DNA of 64,000 bases. It comes from Silicimonas sp. Lineage in GTDB: Bacteria; Pseudomonadota; Alphaproteobacteria; Rhodobacterales; Rhodobacteraceae. Positions 55,740 through 63,544 of the stretch are shown piece after piece. The stretch lies in NCBI GenBank assembly GCA_022819605.1, contig JAJEGW010000007.1, positions 1 to 64,000 of the forward strand. The letters are read 5' to 3'. A program made the translations under genes and the position numbers. The notes beneath the pieces were generated by a model. It did no database searches, was not told the origin of the DNA, and worked only from the letters and a program-made list of their open reading frames with translations. Position 1 is the first letter of the stretch, and each line of letters starts with the position of its first letter.

Positions 55740-56504
55740 TCACACTTTCGAAAAGTCGGGGCACCATTGAAGGATGCCCTCACGGTAGCTCTTCCTGTCA
55801 TTGAACGACTTCGCCCAACGGATGATGTTCCGGTAACCTTCAAACGGATATCCGCATCCGGTCAGCACGAAGAACACCGGGATCCACGAGATGTCCGCGA
55901 GAGTGAACCGGTCTCCCATGATCCAGTCTTCCCCGTCCAGCGCCGCATCGAGCTTGCCGAAGCAGTCCGCAAGAATTTCCTTGGACCTGACCAGATCCTT
56001 CTCCTCGAACGCGGCGCTTCCGGCATGCTTGGAATGGAAGTCCTTCAGCTCTACGTTTTTCTGAAGGGAATCGTATTTTCTTTGCTCTTCCGCGGTCTTC
56101 TTGACCTTTTTCTGAATCATGGTCGCGTAGACGTAAGGCTTGATCGCGGGAACGTGCACTGACCCGGCAAGCCGCAGCCATTCGAGCACTTCCCCTTCAT
56201 TCCCTGGTGCGCGCAGCGGCGGGTCGGGAAAGGTCCTGTCAAGATAGTCTATGATATCGTTGGACTCGATGTGAACGACACCGTCGTGGACCAATGTCGG
56301 CACCAACCCGTTCGGGTTGATGCCGAAATAGTTTTCGGAGATGTTTTCCTTCTTCCGCAGGTCGAGGTGATGGCTTGTCCAGTCAAGCCCCTTCTCAATC
56401 AGCGTCATGCGCACGCGCATCGAGCAATTGGAAATGTCACCGTGGTACAGGTGCAGTCCCTTGTAGCTCTCGACGGACCTGTTGGTCGGCTGGACGACTG
56501 CCAT
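55740..56504 (-). CDS. Glutathione S-transferase, second copy
   Basis: A 254-residue GST. The thioredoxin domain shows LYHGDISNCSMRVRMTLIEKG (SNCS turn with Ser and Cys candidates), cis-Pro in NGLVPTLVHDG and HIESNDIIDYLD. The helical domain contains the DxxxLADISWIP capping motif (MGDRFTLADISWIP). It is clearly different from the GST at 50467, so this is not a recent duplication. It lies between two TRAP binding-protein genes on the same strand. Confidence 0.92.
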   Translation of the reverse strand: MAVVQPTNRSVESYKGLHLYHGDISNCSMRVRMTLIEKGLDWTSHHLDLRKKENISENYFGINPNGLVPTLVHDGVVHIESNDIIDYLDRTFPDPPLRAPGNEGEVLEWLRLAGSVHVPAIKPYVYATMIQKKVKKTAEEQRKYDSLQKNVELKDFHSKHAGSAAFEEKDLVRSKEILADCFGKLDAALDGEDWIMGDRFTLADISWIPVFFVLTGCGYPFEGYRNIIRWAKSFNDRKSYREGILQWCPDFSKV

Positions 56505-56588
56505 CTACAGAATCTCCGCCGGTGTTGCCGCGAGGGACTTCATCTGGCCCCGAGGTATCACGCTTCTCTGCCCCACGTTCGATCAGGA

Positions 56589-57599
56589 CTATCGATTTAT
56601 CGCGTTGTAGATTTCCTCGGCGTTGCTGATGCCGCGCTCGACATAATCCGCGAAGATCACCTTCAGCCCCTCGGCCACGGCAGCGTCCATGCGCACGCGT
56701 TCCTCGACCGTGACTTCGACGACTTTGAAATTCTTGTCCGAGGCCTCTTGCATCAACTTGAGTGACCGTGCGTCTGCGCCGTCAAAGCTCTCTGCCAGTT
56801 TCATGGATGCAGCTTCGCCTGCCAATTCATCGATTATGCCGCGATGCTCATCGCTCAGGCCATCGTAGCGTTCGCGATTCATGACCACGAAGATCACTGC
56901 GTGCTGGACCGGCACGTTTGTCGCGAAATGCGTCGCCACGTCCCAGAAATTCCAGGGCGGCGTCATGTTGTTGTAGGTGGCATATGCTCCGTCAATCGTT
57001 CCCGTGGACAGTCCGGTATACATCTCCGTCACGGGCATCTGCACGGGAACGGCACCCATTGCCTCGATGATCGGAGTGGTCAGCGCGGCGTAAGGCACGA
57101 TCTTTGCGCCCTTCAGTCCCTCCAGAGTGGATACGTCCCTGGTCGCCGCGATGCCGATCCCGGCCGCAGTCGTGATGCCGATGACCTTCACGTCCTCGTA
57201 TTCGTCCGCAAGGTATTCGTCGAAGACAGCGAGAATTCGCCTGGTTGCATCGGCCGAGCTGTTTGCCTTTCCGGGCGGGATGGCCAGCATTGTCTTGGGA
57301 AACAGCGCCGGGGTATAGGCCGAGACACCGAACGTGATGTCCGCCACGCCTTCGACGGCGCGCTTGTACTGCTGGACCGGGCCTGCGCCGAGCTGGCCGG
57401 CCGGATAGAGCTTCATCGTCAACTCGCCGGCCGACCGTTTGACAAGCTCCTCGCCGAACCACTTGAACATGACCGTGTTGGTATGGTGCTGCGGCGGCAC
57501 GAATGTCGCAACGCTCAGTTCCTCTGCATTCGCCGGCGGCGCGGCGAACCCAAGCGTGGACGCAAATGCCAATGCCAAGCCAAAACGCGTGATCTTCAT
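56589..57599 (-). CDS. dctP: TRAP transporter substrate-binding protein (DctP family), copy 2
   Basis: A 336-residue periplasmic protein; signal peptide MKITRFGLALAFASTLGFAA..., cleavage after ANA. It mirrors the binding protein at 54688 (EELSVATFVPPQHHTNTVMF, YPAGQLGAGPVQQYKRAVEG, VQMPVTEMYTGLSTGTIDG) but differs around the ligand pocket. GGGAAGGAAAC precedes ATG 57599. It is the first gene of the long minus-strand run. Two TTGGGATCCC elements lie just upstream. Confidence 0.94.
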   Translation of the reverse strand: MKITRFGLALAFASTLGFAAPPANAEELSVATFVPPQHHTNTVMFKWFGEELVKRSAGELTMKLYPAGQLGAGPVQQYKRAVEGVADITFGVSAYTPALFPKTMLAIPPGKANSSADATRRILAVFDEYLADEYEDVKVIGITTAAGIGIAATRDVSTLEGLKGAKIVPYAALTTPIIEAMGAVPVQMPVTEMYTGLSTGTIDGAYATYNNMTPPWNFWDVATHFATNVPVQHAVIFVVMNRERYDGLSDEHRGIIDELAGEAASMKLAESFDGADARSLKLMQEASDKNFKVVEVTVEERVRMDAAVAEGLKVIFADYVERGISNAEEIYNAINR

Positions 57600-57635
57600 G
57601 TTTCCTTCCCCTGTCGGCATAGTCGCTTTGAAGAA

Positions 57636-57647
57636 TTGGGATCCCAA
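57636..57647. promoter_or_regulatory. Perfect TTGGGATCCCAA palindrome upstream of dctP (copy 2)
   Basis: An exact 12-base palindrome 37 bases before the dctP ATG. It is the best match of the set that I take as the GntR (58155) operator. Confidence 0.75.
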
Positions 57648-57708
57648 GACATCGAGAAAATGCCGGGAATCCTGCCCTTGAGCCAGCCGTTCCGCAAGAC
57701 TTGCATAA

Positions 57709-57720
57709 TTGGGATCCCGT
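57709..57720. promoter_or_regulatory. TTGGGATCCCGT element, second site upstream of dctP
   Basis: Ten of twelve bases match the perfect site at 57636, with the left arm intact. Centre-to-centre distance is 73 bases, close to seven helical turns, which would suit cooperative binding or looping. Confidence 0.6.
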
Positions 57721-58125
57721 TTCAAGCTACGTTTGCTGCCAATTCGTTTGTCGACTTGCACGGCCGCACATGGAGGAACCTGTTCCCTATCCGCCTCGCC
57801 GCCAAGCTTCTCGGCGAGCCGGACGAACTGCGGCGGGGAACGTTCATCCCGGGCCATGCGTTTCGGCTCACCTCGCATCCACCTGCCCCTTCCGCCGGCG
57901 CGACCCGTTTCGAGTCTTTTTGGCACGTGTCCAGAAATGCCGGCGACATTCGGGCTGGAAACGCCGACGCAAGGCCGGCCGCCTTCGGGCACCGGCACGC
58001 GTTCCTCCGTCCTTCCGTGCGGGCATGGCATCCTTCGTCACGACCCTTCAGGTCCGGCGTTACCCCGGTTCCTCTCGCGAATGCCCTGGCTGACCGGGCA
58101 TCGTCTCAGGACGTGCACCTTGACC

Positions 58126-58137
58126 TTGGGATCCCGA
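58126..58137. promoter_or_regulatory. TTGGGATCCCGA element upstream of the GntR gene
   Basis: Eleven of twelve bases match the perfect site. It ends 17 bases before the regulator ATG, so it likely mediates autoregulation. Confidence 0.65.
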
Positions 58138-58154
58138 TAAGTGTCAATGCTCCC

Positions 58155-58925
58155 ATGGAATCGATCGACACGGAACTCGCGGCCCGAATTCGGCAGGACA
58201 TCATCCTGGGGTCATATTCAGAGGGAGAACGGCTGTCAGAGGCGCAGTTGTGCGAAACCCACGACGTGTCACGAACCCCGATCAGGCTGGCGTTGCGCCT
58301 GCTGGAGCGGGAAGGCGTCATACGCCGCGGCGAAGGCCGCGGATACATGGTTCAGAGCCCAACCGTGGAGGACATTCTTCAGGCGGTTGAAGTCCGCGGG
58401 CACCTGGAGAGCCTTGCGGCGCGCCTCATGGCGCAAGAGCCAGGTCGATTTGGTCAATTGCCGACGATGCAGAAGGCGATGGAAAAGCTCGACGCGTCGA
58501 TCAGCGAGCTATCCCGGCTTGGCCAGCTCAACGACTATGTCACGCGGCAGGCGCAGGCCGCAAACAAGGAATTCCATACGGCGATTCTGGCATCATGCGG
58601 GAACGACTATGTCAGCTACGCTTGCAAGCAGATCAGTCACTTGCCCATGCTTGCCGTCGGGTCCATGGTCTTCGACCGATCCGTGGACGAGACGCCCGAT
58701 CAGTTTGAGCGCGGCATTTTCCGCCTGCGCCTCGGCAATGCGCAGCACCAGGTCATCTGCGAGGCGATCGAGAGCGGCGATCCGGTCCGCGCCGAAGGCA
58801 TGATGCGGGAACACTCTCACACGATGATCGAGTACATCCAGACGTTCGAAAAGCGTGGCAAGAGCCTGACCGTCGCGGATCTTGTTGCATTTTCCGCAGC
58901 TGATCCGCTGGTGCCGGCCGCCTGA
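58155..58925 (+). CDS. GntR-family (FCD subclass) regulator of the TRAP/GST/sulfatase island
   Basis: A 256-residue regulator: winged helix (LAARIRQDIILGSYSEGERL, HDVSRTPIRLALRLLEREGVI) and FCD domain (VRGHLESLAARLMAQ, NKEFHTAILASCGNDY, QHQVICEAIESGDPVRAEGMMREHSHTM) with the His/Asp/Asn residues that usually hold a metal. ATG 58155 is used because the product then begins MESIDTELAARIR like other members; the frame open to 56844 is antisense to dctP. TTGGGATCCCAA-type sites precede this gene, dctP, the sulfatase and the MBL gene, so it probably controls all four units. Confidence 0.93.
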   Translation: MESIDTELAARIRQDIILGSYSEGERLSEAQLCETHDVSRTPIRLALRLLEREGVIRRGEGRGYMVQSPTVEDILQAVEVRGHLESLAARLMAQEPGRFGQLPTMQKAMEKLDASISELSRLGQLNDYVTRQAQAANKEFHTAILASCGNDYVSYACKQISHLPMLAVGSMVFDRSVDETPDQFERGIFRLRLGNAQHQVICEAIESGDPVRAEGMMREHSHTMIEYIQTFEKRGKSLTVADLVAFSAADPLVPAA

Positions 58926-58929
58926 TCGT

Positions 58930-60567
58930 TCAGTCTCCGGTCACCGGTCTTCGCCTAGGCAGTATCTTGGGATCCTTGTCCTTGGCGTCATCTTCATTCC
59001 AGTAGCCGATCAGGACGCCGAGCTGCTCTTCCATGCCGGTCATTCTGACATTGTGCTCTTCCGACCAGGTCTCGCGCTGCCTGTATTGCAGCGCCCAGTC
59101 CGCGAGGTGACCGGCCATCATCTGGCGAATGCCGTCATGTTCGCTGCTGCGGCCAAGATCGACCAGTTCGTCGGGATCGTTTTCCAGGTCGAACAGCACG
59201 GGCGGGTACCCGGGAGCATGCACGTATTTCCACCTTTCGGTTGCAACCATGTATGTTCGGCAGTCCAGAGGCATCCTTCCCGTCTCGGGCCGGAACACCT
59301 GGCAGGAATAGTCGTATTCGCTGACGGCATAGCTGCGCCATTCGACGTCTTCGCCCCGAATCTTCGGCATGAGCGAACGGCCATCCAGAATGTTCCTGGC
59401 CACTTCGCCGCCCTGGTGCTCGATGAACGTCGGCAGAAGGTCGATTGCCTCGACCAGTGATGCATCAACCGTGCCGCGCGTAGCATCCGCTTCCTTGCTT
59501 GGATCCGCGATGATCAACGGAATCCTGACGGAGGGGTCGTGGAAATAGTCCTTGTCACCCATCCAGTGGTCGCCCAGATAGTCGCCGTGGTCGGAGGTGA
59601 AGACAATCATGGTGTCGTCTAGCAATCCGCGCTTCTCCATGAAATCGAACAGGATTCCGAGCTGGTCATCGATTTGCGATATCAGCCCCATGTAGACCGG
59701 GATGACCGTCTCGCGCGCAACGTCCCTGCCAAAGGTCTTCCCGGCGACACGTGTCATGAAGAGTCTCATGAGGGGATTGGAGTCCACCAGCTCGTCTTCA
59801 GTCCTTGTCGCGGGAACGACGTCGTCAGCCGAGTACATGTCGTTGTACGGCGCAGGCGCGACATAGGGCCAATGGGGCTTGATGTAGGACAGATGAAGCA
59901 GCCATGGGGCCTTGCCGTCGTCCTCCGCCAGGAATTCCATTGCCCGCCTGGTCATGTAGGGCGTCTCCGAGTCCTCCTCGGCGACCCTCGCAGGCAAGTC
60001 CACGCGGTCGTTGAAGAAACCGGAGCGTACCCCCTCCCCCGTTTCGACGGAGTTCGCCGCCCAATGCCACGGGTTGTCGTCTTCCGTGTATCCCCTCGAT
60101 TTCAGGTACTGGTTGTAGGCGACGTCCGGGCGGACCATCGAATCCGGATGCACGCCGTCGTCGCGTTCATGCACCTCGAATCCGGCCTGCGCATGGTGGA
60201 CGCCTATGGCGCTGCCGGCGTCCATGCCAAGTCGTTCCATGCCTTCCCGGTCGGCAATCATGTGCGTCTTGCCTACGAGTACGGTACGCATGCCCAGCGG
60301 GTTCAAGTGGTGGCCGATGTTCCGCTCGCCGATGCGAAGCGGCGCAAAATTGGATGCGGACCCATGCGACGACACGTAGCGGCCGGTATAGAAGCTCATG
60401 CGTGACGGGCCGCAGATCGGCGACTGGCAATAGGTGTTGGAGAACGTGACACCTTGCGCAGCCAGTGCGTCGATGTTCGGGGTCTTGATGGTCGGGTGGC
60501 CTGTGCATCCAAGATAATCGAACCGAAGCTGATCGCACATGATGAAAAGTATGTTCTTGTGCGCCAT
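58930..60567 (-). CDS. Formylglycine-type sulfatase / phosphonate monoester hydrolase family
   Basis: A 545-residue alkaline-phosphatase-superfamily enzyme. The nucleophile motif is SPICGPSRMSFYTGRY (CxPxR, Cys to formylglycine). Metal ligands: CDQLRFDYLG near the N-terminus and the Asp-His pair in FTSDHGDYLGDHWMGDKD. No signal peptide, so it should act in the cytoplasm. The form is shared by sulfatases and phosphonate monoester hydrolases; the sequence does not decide between them. ATG 60567 has GAGGGTGA upstream. It is convergent with gntR (4-base gap) and divergent from the MBL gene. Confidence 0.9.
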   Translation of the reverse strand: MAHKNILFIMCDQLRFDYLGCTGHPTIKTPNIDALAAQGVTFSNTYCQSPICGPSRMSFYTGRYVSSHGSASNFAPLRIGERNIGHHLNPLGMRTVLVGKTHMIADREGMERLGMDAGSAIGVHHAQAGFEVHERDDGVHPDSMVRPDVAYNQYLKSRGYTEDDNPWHWAANSVETGEGVRSGFFNDRVDLPARVAEEDSETPYMTRRAMEFLAEDDGKAPWLLHLSYIKPHWPYVAPAPYNDMYSADDVVPATRTEDELVDSNPLMRLFMTRVAGKTFGRDVARETVIPVYMGLISQIDDQLGILFDFMEKRGLLDDTMIVFTSDHGDYLGDHWMGDKDYFHDPSVRIPLIIADPSKEADATRGTVDASLVEAIDLLPTFIEHQGGEVARNILDGRSLMPKIRGEDVEWRSYAVSEYDYSCQVFRPETGRMPLDCRTYMVATERWKYVHAPGYPPVLFDLENDPDELVDLGRSSEHDGIRQMMAGHLADWALQYRQRETWSEEHNVRMTGMEEQLGVLIGYWNEDDAKDKDPKILPRRRPVTGD

Positions 60568-60606
60568 GTCAGTGTCACCCTCTTAATTCTGCGCCGTATC
60601 GCACTC

Positions 60607-60618
60607 TTGGGATCCTAA
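60607..60618. promoter_or_regulatory. TTGGGATCCTAA element in front of the sulfatase gene
   Basis: Eleven of twelve bases match TTGGGATCCCAA. It lies 39 bases before the sulfatase ATG on the minus strand. Confidence 0.65.
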
Positions 60619-60667
60619 ATCAATGCGTGATCGGGACGTGAACAGGCATTGGTTGCTCTCCTTGCAT

Positions 60668-60679
60668 TCGGGATCCCAA
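60668..60679. promoter_or_regulatory. TCGGGATCCCAA element in front of the MBL-sulfatase gene
   Basis: Eleven of twelve bases match TTGGGATCCCAA. It lies 51 bases before the MBL gene ATG and 61 bases from the partner site at 60607, so one pair of sites serves two divergent genes. Confidence 0.65.
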
Positions 60680-60730
60680 ACCGGTACCCGGTTTCAAACG
60701 ATTGATGCGGCGACATGTGGAGAAACGCAG

Positions 60731-62002
60731 ATGCACCCCGAACTGCAGGCCCACCCCGAGTACTTCTCGAAAGACGTGGTCCGGATTGCGGACAACGTCT
60801 ATCAGGCATTCGGATTCGCGGCGTCGAACGTGTACATGATCGTCGGGGACGACGGCGTTGTCATCATTGACACGACCGAAACGACAACTGCCGCCGAGAA
60901 CGTTCTGGCAGAGTTTCGCAAGATCACCGACCTGCCGATCAAGACGATCATTCTGACACACTCTCACCGCGACCATATCTCTGGCGCAAGCGTCTTCGCC
61001 TCTGGCGGAAGCCCGGAAATTCTTGCGAGCGACAGGTCGTCCGGAGACGCGCTTCTCGAAAAGACCATCCACCCCCGCGCCGTCAAGGCCCTGCAAGTGC
61101 GCACCAAGCGCCAGTTCGGCATCGGACTGTCGTACCCGGACGAAATCATCGGAATCGGCGTCGGGCCGGGCGACCGGCCGCTAAAGGGCATGGGCGCCGG
61201 CATCCTGCCCCCGACACGTCGCATTGGCGGAGAGGGCGAGAAGGTGACAACCTGCGGCATCGAGCTTGAACTGGCGATGGCGCCCGGAGAGACCCCCGAC
61301 CACATGGTCGTCTGGTATGCCGACAGGAAAGTGCTGTTCTGCGGCGACAACTTCTATCGCGCGTTTCCCAACCTCTACGCCATTCGCGGGACCGAGTATC
61401 GGGACTTTGACGCTTGGGCGGACACGCTGGACCAGCTGATGGCGTTTGGACCCGAGGTGCTTGCGCCCGGCCACACCAAGGCGGTGACGGGTGCGGACGC
61501 CATCAGGGAAGTCCTGACGGACTATCGGGACGCGATCCGCCACATCACCAAGGAAACCCGCGACGGCATGGATGCGGGCAAGACGATCGATGAGCTGGCC
61601 CATAGCGTGAAACTGCCGCCCGAACTTGCCGAGAAGCCCCACCTGCGCGAGTACTACGGGAGGGTCGACTTCGCCGTTCGCGCCTATTTCGTGGGGACCA
61701 TCGGATGGTTCGACGGCAATCCCACGTCGCTCAGCCCCCTCTCTCCGGCGGACGAGGCGCACCGCTTCATCGAACTCGCAGGCGGGCCGGAAGCCGTCAT
61801 GGAGGCCGTCGAAGTGGCCCGGAAGGCGGAAGACTATCAGTGGGCCCTGCAGCTGATTGACCGGCTCATCCATGCCGGCCTGGGCGGGGAAAGCGCCAAG
61901 GCGATCAAGGCTCTGCTTCTGAGGTTGCACGCCCGCGAACAGATCAACTGTCCGACGCGGCACTACTACATACAGTCGGCGAAAGAGCTCGAGCAGGGTT
62001 AG
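60731..62002 (+). CDS. MBL-fold alkylsulfatase-like hydrolase
   Basis: A 423-residue protein with an MBL domain (LTHSHRDHISGASVFA gives HxHxDH; LFCGDNFYRAFPNLYAI and LAPGHTKAVTG supply later ligands) and the alkyl-sulfatase dimerisation domain (EYYGRVDFAVRAYFVGTIGW, FIELAGGPEAVMEAVEVARK, YQWALQLIDRLIHAG). The layout is that of SdsA/BDS1 secondary or primary alkylsulfatases, but the C-terminal SCP2-like domain is absent. No signal peptide from ATG 60731, which lies behind GTGGAGAAACG. It probably releases sulfate from an organosulfate inside the cell. Confidence 0.88.
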   Translation: MHPELQAHPEYFSKDVVRIADNVYQAFGFAASNVYMIVGDDGVVIIDTTETTTAAENVLAEFRKITDLPIKTIILTHSHRDHISGASVFASGGSPEILASDRSSGDALLEKTIHPRAVKALQVRTKRQFGIGLSYPDEIIGIGVGPGDRPLKGMGAGILPPTRRIGGEGEKVTTCGIELELAMAPGETPDHMVVWYADRKVLFCGDNFYRAFPNLYAIRGTEYRDFDAWADTLDQLMAFGPEVLAPGHTKAVTGADAIREVLTDYRDAIRHITKETRDGMDAGKTIDELAHSVKLPPELAEKPHLREYYGRVDFAVRAYFVGTIGWFDGNPTSLSPLSPADEAHRFIELAGGPEAVMEAVEVARKAEDYQWALQLIDRLIHAGLGGESAKAIKALLLRLHAREQINCPTRHYYIQSAKELEQG

Positions 62003-62367
62003 GCCTGCGCGGTCGGCAACGGCACCCGGTCGGCAACGGCAGTTTCCCTCTCGGCAAGCCGTTCGATCAACCGGCTCCTGGTCTCGGCGTGTGCTGCGCT
62101 GTCCCAGAGGTTAGTCATTTCACCGCGATCGTCCACGAGATCAAACAGCTCGTTCCGGCACTTGCCGAGATAGATCGACAGCCGCCACCGATCATGGATG
62201 ATCGTGTGAACGCGTGGACGAGTGCCGTAGGCCTCTTGCGTCCGCCGCGTTTCGTACTGGATGTGTGCCGCCTCGCGCCCCTGACCGCCGGCCGCCTGCA
62301 GAACGACGCCCTGCATGGCTGGCCGCCGCCTTCGCAGACTCAAAACCTCATCGAGCATCTGGTTCAC
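61999..62367 (-). pseudogene. C-terminal remnant of a sulfatase gene
   Basis: The last 65-70 residues (VHTIIHDRWRLSIYLGKCRN, ELFDLVDDRGEMTNLWDSAA, ending ADRVPLPTAQA) are the C-terminal end of a cytosolic sulfatase, including the typical ELYDL...DP-E...NLW block. The preceding residues match only a short part around AMQGVVLQ. There is no catalytic domain: upstream of 62364 is an intact unrelated gene. The 5' 85-90% of the gene is therefore missing. A GTG at 62367 overlaps the upstream stop (GTGA), so a short peptide may still be made. Confidence 0.7.
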
Positions 62368-62843
62368 TCGTCCAGCGATCCGTGAATGGCAAACTGGCCC
62401 AGGTCCGCGTCCTGGGCTTCGATGACGCGGAATGACTCGCGAACCCCTACGTCGGTCAATTCGCGAGAGACCGTGAGAAGCGTATTCGCCGCATGCTCAT
62501 CGCACATCTCAGCCATGTGACCCAGTTCCTCGCTGGCGACAGGAAGTGCAGCGACAAGGTCCGGCGCTCCGTAATATGTCACAAAGTGCTCTGCCAGCAT
62601 GTCGGTCAGGCGCTCGAGTTCCACCGGTTCGATCTGGGTAACCGCAACGAAGGTCACGCGCCCGGTCGTTTCCAGCCCGAACCAGCCGTTTGAAAAGGAC
62701 TGCCGGGCCTTGCCCGCCAGATCGGCCTCGGTCCAGTTCGAAAACTCGAACCCGCCCGAAATGCACCATTCTCCGGTCCGGGCCGGAACCGGGTAAACCC
62801 GGGTGTCGCTTTCGTCGAAATGGATCGCGCGGGCAAGTTTCAT
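62364..62843 (-). CDS. DUF6505-family protein
   Basis: A 159-residue protein beginning MKLARAIHFDESDTRVYPVPARTGEWCISGGFEF. It is a conserved companion of the biotin/lipoate-ligase-like gene in Rhodobacterales. Function unknown. It overlaps that gene by 4 bases (ATGA), so they are translationally coupled. Confidence 0.82.
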   Translation of the reverse strand: MKLARAIHFDESDTRVYPVPARTGEWCISGGFEFSNWTEADLAGKARQSFSNGWFGLETTGRVTFVAVTQIEPVELERLTDMLAEHFVTYYGAPDLVAALPVASEELGHMAEMCDEHAANTLLTVSRELTDVGVRESFRVIEAQDADLGQFAIHGSLDE

Positions 62844-63544
62844 TGCGATTCCAGAAGAGCGGTGAGCGGGAACAGGCGCGTGTCGTTTCCGTCGCGCAGA
62901 AGCATCCCGAAATCCTCGTCAATGCCAAGGAAGGTGCCGCTCGCCCCGCCAAACTGGATTTCGTTGCCCAGCCCGTGCGCGATGCCCCGCCATTCGGCGT
63001 GCAGGGGTCTCGGACCTTCATCCTCCCAGCGCGCAATCCAGTTGAGCGTATGGCGCGCCCAGCTTTCGACCAGGGTCACCGGGTCGACATCAACGCAGCC
63101 TTCCTCGTAGAGCACTGTTTCCTCCGCGTCTTCGCCCGGCGTCTGCGTGGCGCTGAACAGCGGCATCTCGAACCCGACGACCAGCCAGTCCGGCTGCGCA
63201 CCCTCGTCGTCGGTACTGGCAGCCACGCGGAATCGGCCGCAGCGCGCCCCATTGACTCGGATTTCGCCAGACCAGCCGAGGTGAACCGCAACCTCTGGCG
63301 GCGCGAGCGCGCCCAGGGAATTCTGCAGCCCCAAGCCGCAAAGCGGCAGCATCGCCATGGCCTTTGCCAGCGGCACTTCCGGCGCGAACACCAGGGCCGA
63401 GCCGAGCCGGTCCACGGAAACGTTGTATGCGACGAGCCCGGCGTCGCAGCCCAGGCTCGCCTTGGCGCAGGCAGTGACGAAGGGGTCGATTGAACCGCTG
63501 ACAGCCAGGCCGGACATCAATGGAGGCAGAACGGCTTCCGTCAT
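62840..63544 (-). CDS. Biotin/lipoate-protein-ligase-like protein (DUF4444 type)
   Basis: A 234-residue protein with the BirA/LplA-like fold pattern: DAGLVAYNVSVDRLGSALVFAPEVPLAKAM, then LQNSLGALAPPEVAVHLGWSGEIRVNGARCG (substrate-binding strands) and a C-terminal SH3-like tail with GTFLGIDEDFGMLLRDGNDTRLFPLTALL. The motif around the catalytic Lys of true BirA (KWPND) is altered to HLGWSGEIRVNG, so catalytic status is uncertain. Confidence 0.82.
   Translation of the reverse strand: MTEAVLPPLMSGLAVSGSIDPFVTACAKASLGCDAGLVAYNVSVDRLGSALVFAPEVPLAKAMAMLPLCGLGLQNSLGALAPPEVAVHLGWSGEIRVNGARCGRFRVAASTDDEGAQPDWLVVGFEMPLFSATQTPGEDAEETVLYEEGCVDVDPVTLVESWARHTLNWIARWEDEGPRPLHAEWRGIAHGLGNEIQFGGASGTFLGIDEDFGMLLRDGNDTRLFPLTALLESQ

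Larger units (their letters stand above)
57600..58154. promoter_or_regulatory. Divergent control region between the TRAP/GST gene run and its GntR gene
   Basis: About 555 bases without a convincing gene; open frames through it are Arg/Pro/Ser-rich and match nothing. It contains three copies of the TTGGGATCCC-type element, two near dctP and one near gntR (listed separately). Confidence 0.6.

Noticed and set aside
58967..58978. TTGGGATCCTTG inside the 3' end of the sulfatase gene
   Set aside because: It resembles the regulon palindrome, but it encodes Lys-Asp-Pro-Lys-Ile codons of the sulfatase, the right arm is lost and it is not near a start. Probably chance.
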